From an uncultured Campylobacter sp. (GTDB lineage: Bacteria > Campylobacterota > Campylobacteria > Campylobacterales > Campylobacteraceae), in assembly GCA_938041615.1 (NCBI GenBank), contig CALISV010000243.1, forward strand, positions 1 through 5,761: a stretch of DNA of 5,761 nt, in the 5' to 3' direction. Positions within the stretch are counted from its first letter, which is position 1; each line of letters opens with the position of its first letter. The position numbers and the translations under genes are program-made. This document shows, piece by piece, positions 4,606-5,761 of this stretch. The notes under the pieces are model-generated. The model saw nothing but the letters and a program-made list of their open reading frames with translations, had not been told where the DNA came from and did no database searches.

Positions 4606-5761
4606 ATACCTTCGGACGCAAACTAACGCTAACGACGTTTGGCGAGAGTCACGCAGCGGCGATCGGCGGCGTGCTAGACGGCTTTCCTGCGGGCGTACGC
4701 ATTGATTTAAATTTTATCCAAAGCGAGCTTGACAAACGAAAACCGGGCGCCTCGAAATTTGCCACGGCAAGGAGCGAAGGCGACCGAGTGGAGATTTTAA
4801 GTGGCGTGTTTGATGGCGTCAGCACGGGCACTCCGATCGGCTTTATCATCCGAAACGAAAATCAAAAATCGGGCGATTATGAAAATTTACGCGAGCTCTT
4901 TCGCCCCGGGCACGCAGACTACGCCTACTACCGCAAATACGGCATCCGCGACCACAGAGGTGGCGGACGCAGCTCGGCCAGAGAGACGGCCGTGCGCGTG
5001 GCGGGCGGCGCGATAGCTCAAATTTTACTAAACGAGTTTGGCGTCAATGTGCAAAGCGGCGTGGCTAGCGTGGGCGAAATTTCGTGCGGCGAGCGGCCGG
5101 ATTTCGAGCTGGCGGCGCGCTCGGAGATATTTTCGCTGGGCAATGAAGAGGCGATGAAAGAGGAAATCCTAAAAGCCAAGCAGGGGCACGACAGCATCGG
5201 AGCCAGCGTCGTCACAGTGATCCGCGGCGCACCGGCCGGGCTTGGCGAGGGGCTATACTATAAATTTGACGCGGCAATCGCGGCTGCGATGATGGGTATA
5301 AACGGCGTCAAAGCCGTAGAGATCGGCGAGGGCGTGAATGCGAGCAAAATGCGCGGCAGCCAAAATAACGACTCTATGAGTGCGGCGTATGCAGGCGTAA
5401 ATTTGAGCGTGGATAACCCTACTCTTGACGGTGCAGAGGAGCGGTCAAATTTAAACAGCGGCAAATTTGACGCATTTAAAAACGCTTGCCACGACTCAAA
5501 TTTGAACGATAAATTCGGCTTTGCCTCAAATCACGCGGGCGGAACGCTGGGCGGCATGACGAGCGGACAAGAAGTTATGATAAAAACGCATTTTAAGCCG
5601 ACTCCGTCGATATTTTTATCTCAGCAGACGCAAAACGTGCGTGGAGAGGACGTCATCTGCGAGCTGCGCGGGCGGCACGATCCGTGTATCGGAGTGCGCG
5701 GCAGCGTCGTAGCCACCGCGATGGCAAGGCTAGTAACGGCCGATATGCTGCTTTTAAATTT
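4602..5761 (+). CDS. aroC: Chorismate synthase with an inserted loop (3' end beyond window)
   Basis: AroC converts 5-enolpyruvylshikimate-3-phosphate to chorismate, the last shikimate step, using reduced FMN; it is a cytoplasmic homotetramer in the family. The GTG start overlaps the rnc stop (GTGA). Conserved segments: FGESH (13-17) with H17, RPGH with H104, RDHRGGGRSSARET (116-129), GSQNND (252-257), NHAGGTLGGMTSGQ (310-323) and RHDPC (358-362). 386 codons are visible without a stop, whereas bacterial AroC is usually about 360 residues in total. The excess comes from about 43 extra residues between D257 and G306, where E. coli has only five. All conserved blocks on both sides remain in frame, so the enzyme is probably active. 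An estimated 15-20 residues are missing at the right edge. Last visible gene of the operon. Confidence 0.96.
   Translation, partial: MNTFGRKLTLTTFGESHAAAIGGVLDGFPAGVRIDLNFIQSELDKRKPGASKFATARSEGDRVEILSGVFDGVSTGTPIGFIIRNENQKSGDYENLRELFRPGHADYAYYRKYGIRDHRGGGRSSARETAVRVAGGAIAQILLNEFGVNVQSGVASVGEISCGERPDFELAARSEIFSLGNEEAMKEEILKAKQGHDSIGASVVTVIRGAPAGLGEGLYYKFDAAIAAAMMGINGVKAVEIGEGVNASKMRGSQNNDSMSAAYAGVNLSVDNPTLDGAEERSNLNSGKFDAFKNACHDSNLNDKFGFASNHAGGTLGGMTSGQEVMIKTHFKPTPSIFLSQQTQNVRGEDVICELRGRHDPCIGVRGSVVATAMARLVTADMLLLN
5373..5516 (+). repeat. In-frame, AAATTT-repeat-rich insertion within aroC
   Basis: These 144 bases encode residues 258-305 of AroC, a span that in typical chorismate synthases is about five residues. 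Hand-counting 5376-5516 gives 63 G/C in 141 (about 45%), against 35 in 60 (58%) just upstream at 5281-5340. Four copies of an AAATTT core lie within about 105 bases: GTAAATTTGAGC (5397), TCAAATTTAAAC (5445), GCAAATTTGACG (5461) and TCAAATTTGAAC (5496). In frame they give VNLS, SNLN, GKFDA and SNLN. TCAAATTT (5445-5452) and AAATTTGA (5463-5470) can pair as an 8-bp stem with a 10-base loop. The reading frame is kept throughout. The exact borders are estimated. Confidence 0.6.
5496..5505. repeat. Perfect 10-bp palindrome TCAAATTTGA
   Basis: The site is self-complementary and is the best-conserved unit of the aroC insertion. It has the same core as the 12-bp palindrome at 137-148 in the PP-loop gene. 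Related but imperfect cores occur at 5397, 5445 and 5462. Confidence 0.65.

Noticed and set aside
3457..5464. Minus-strand and alternative-frame open frames across rnhA, rnc and aroC
   Set aside because: They are antisense to or out of frame with genes that have complete catalytic motifs; compositions are biased and no convincing ribosome sites were seen.
5445..5470. Hairpin TCAAATTT/AAATTTGA as a transcription terminator
   Set aside because: It is inside the aroC reading frame, the stem is AT-rich and there is no following T-run, so it is better explained as part of the coding insertion.
5397..5507. AAATTT repeats as a CRISPR array
   Set aside because: Units are only 8-12 bases, unevenly spaced, and translated in frame within aroC.
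5373..5516. aroC insertion as an intein
   Set aside because: At about 43 extra residues it is far too short, with no Cys/Ser start block or terminal His-Asn splicing motif.

Overview
The window is a densely packed piece of a bacterial chromosome, most likely from a Campylobacterota member. The gene order is (ThiI-like PP-loop gene)-dnaG diverging from (TPR/zinc-ribbon gene)-rnhA-rnc-aroC. As I remember it, this matches the Campylobacter jejuni block around Cj1633-Cj1638. The frequent AAATTT words and promoters with a strong -10 but no clear -35 also fit that group. Base composition is far too GC-rich for C. jejuni: 60-base stretches that I hand-counted inside genes gave 57-65% G+C. I therefore favour one of the higher-GC oral or gut species (showae, rectus, curvus or gracilis type). 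The species is inference.

Left half, minus strand: a two-gene unit transcribed leftward from about 2434. It holds dnaG (772-2433), then a PP-loop ATPase gene that starts inside the dnaG stop codon (ATGA overlap) and runs off the left edge (775 to 1). The latter carries a CxxC plus a third cysteine and the start of an NFACT-R-like RNA-binding domain, so it looks like an uncharacterised RNA sulfur-modification enzyme. The last third of dnaG is strikingly AT-rich (89 G/C in the 300 bases 781-1080).

Middle (2434-2496): the only intergenic space. Two TATAAT boxes lie on opposite strands as a perfect 7-bp inverted repeat with 12 bp between them, so the divergent transcription units share one promoter region. 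The dnaG transcript should be leaderless or nearly so.

Right half, plus strand: a tightly overlapping operon. A membrane-anchored TPR protein with a C-terminal rubredoxin-like zinc ribbon (LapB/YciM architecture) overlaps rnhA (RNase HI) by 23 nt. rnhA overlaps rnc (RNase III) by 1 nt, and rnc overlaps aroC (chorismate synthase) by 4 nt. aroC has a GTG start and is cut by the right edge. It carries an in-frame insertion of about 43 codons just before the conserved NHAGG segment. The insert is less GC-rich than its flanks and contains four AAATTT-centred repeats, so it resembles a protein-coding palindromic element.

Functionally the block combines RNA primer synthesis (DnaG), RNA:DNA hybrid removal (RNase HI), dsRNA processing (RNase III), probable RNA thiolation, probable envelope control (LapB-like) and the last step of the shikimate pathway. 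No tRNA, rRNA, CRISPR, insertion sequence or terminator was recognised. No gene-free stretch exceeds 300 bases.
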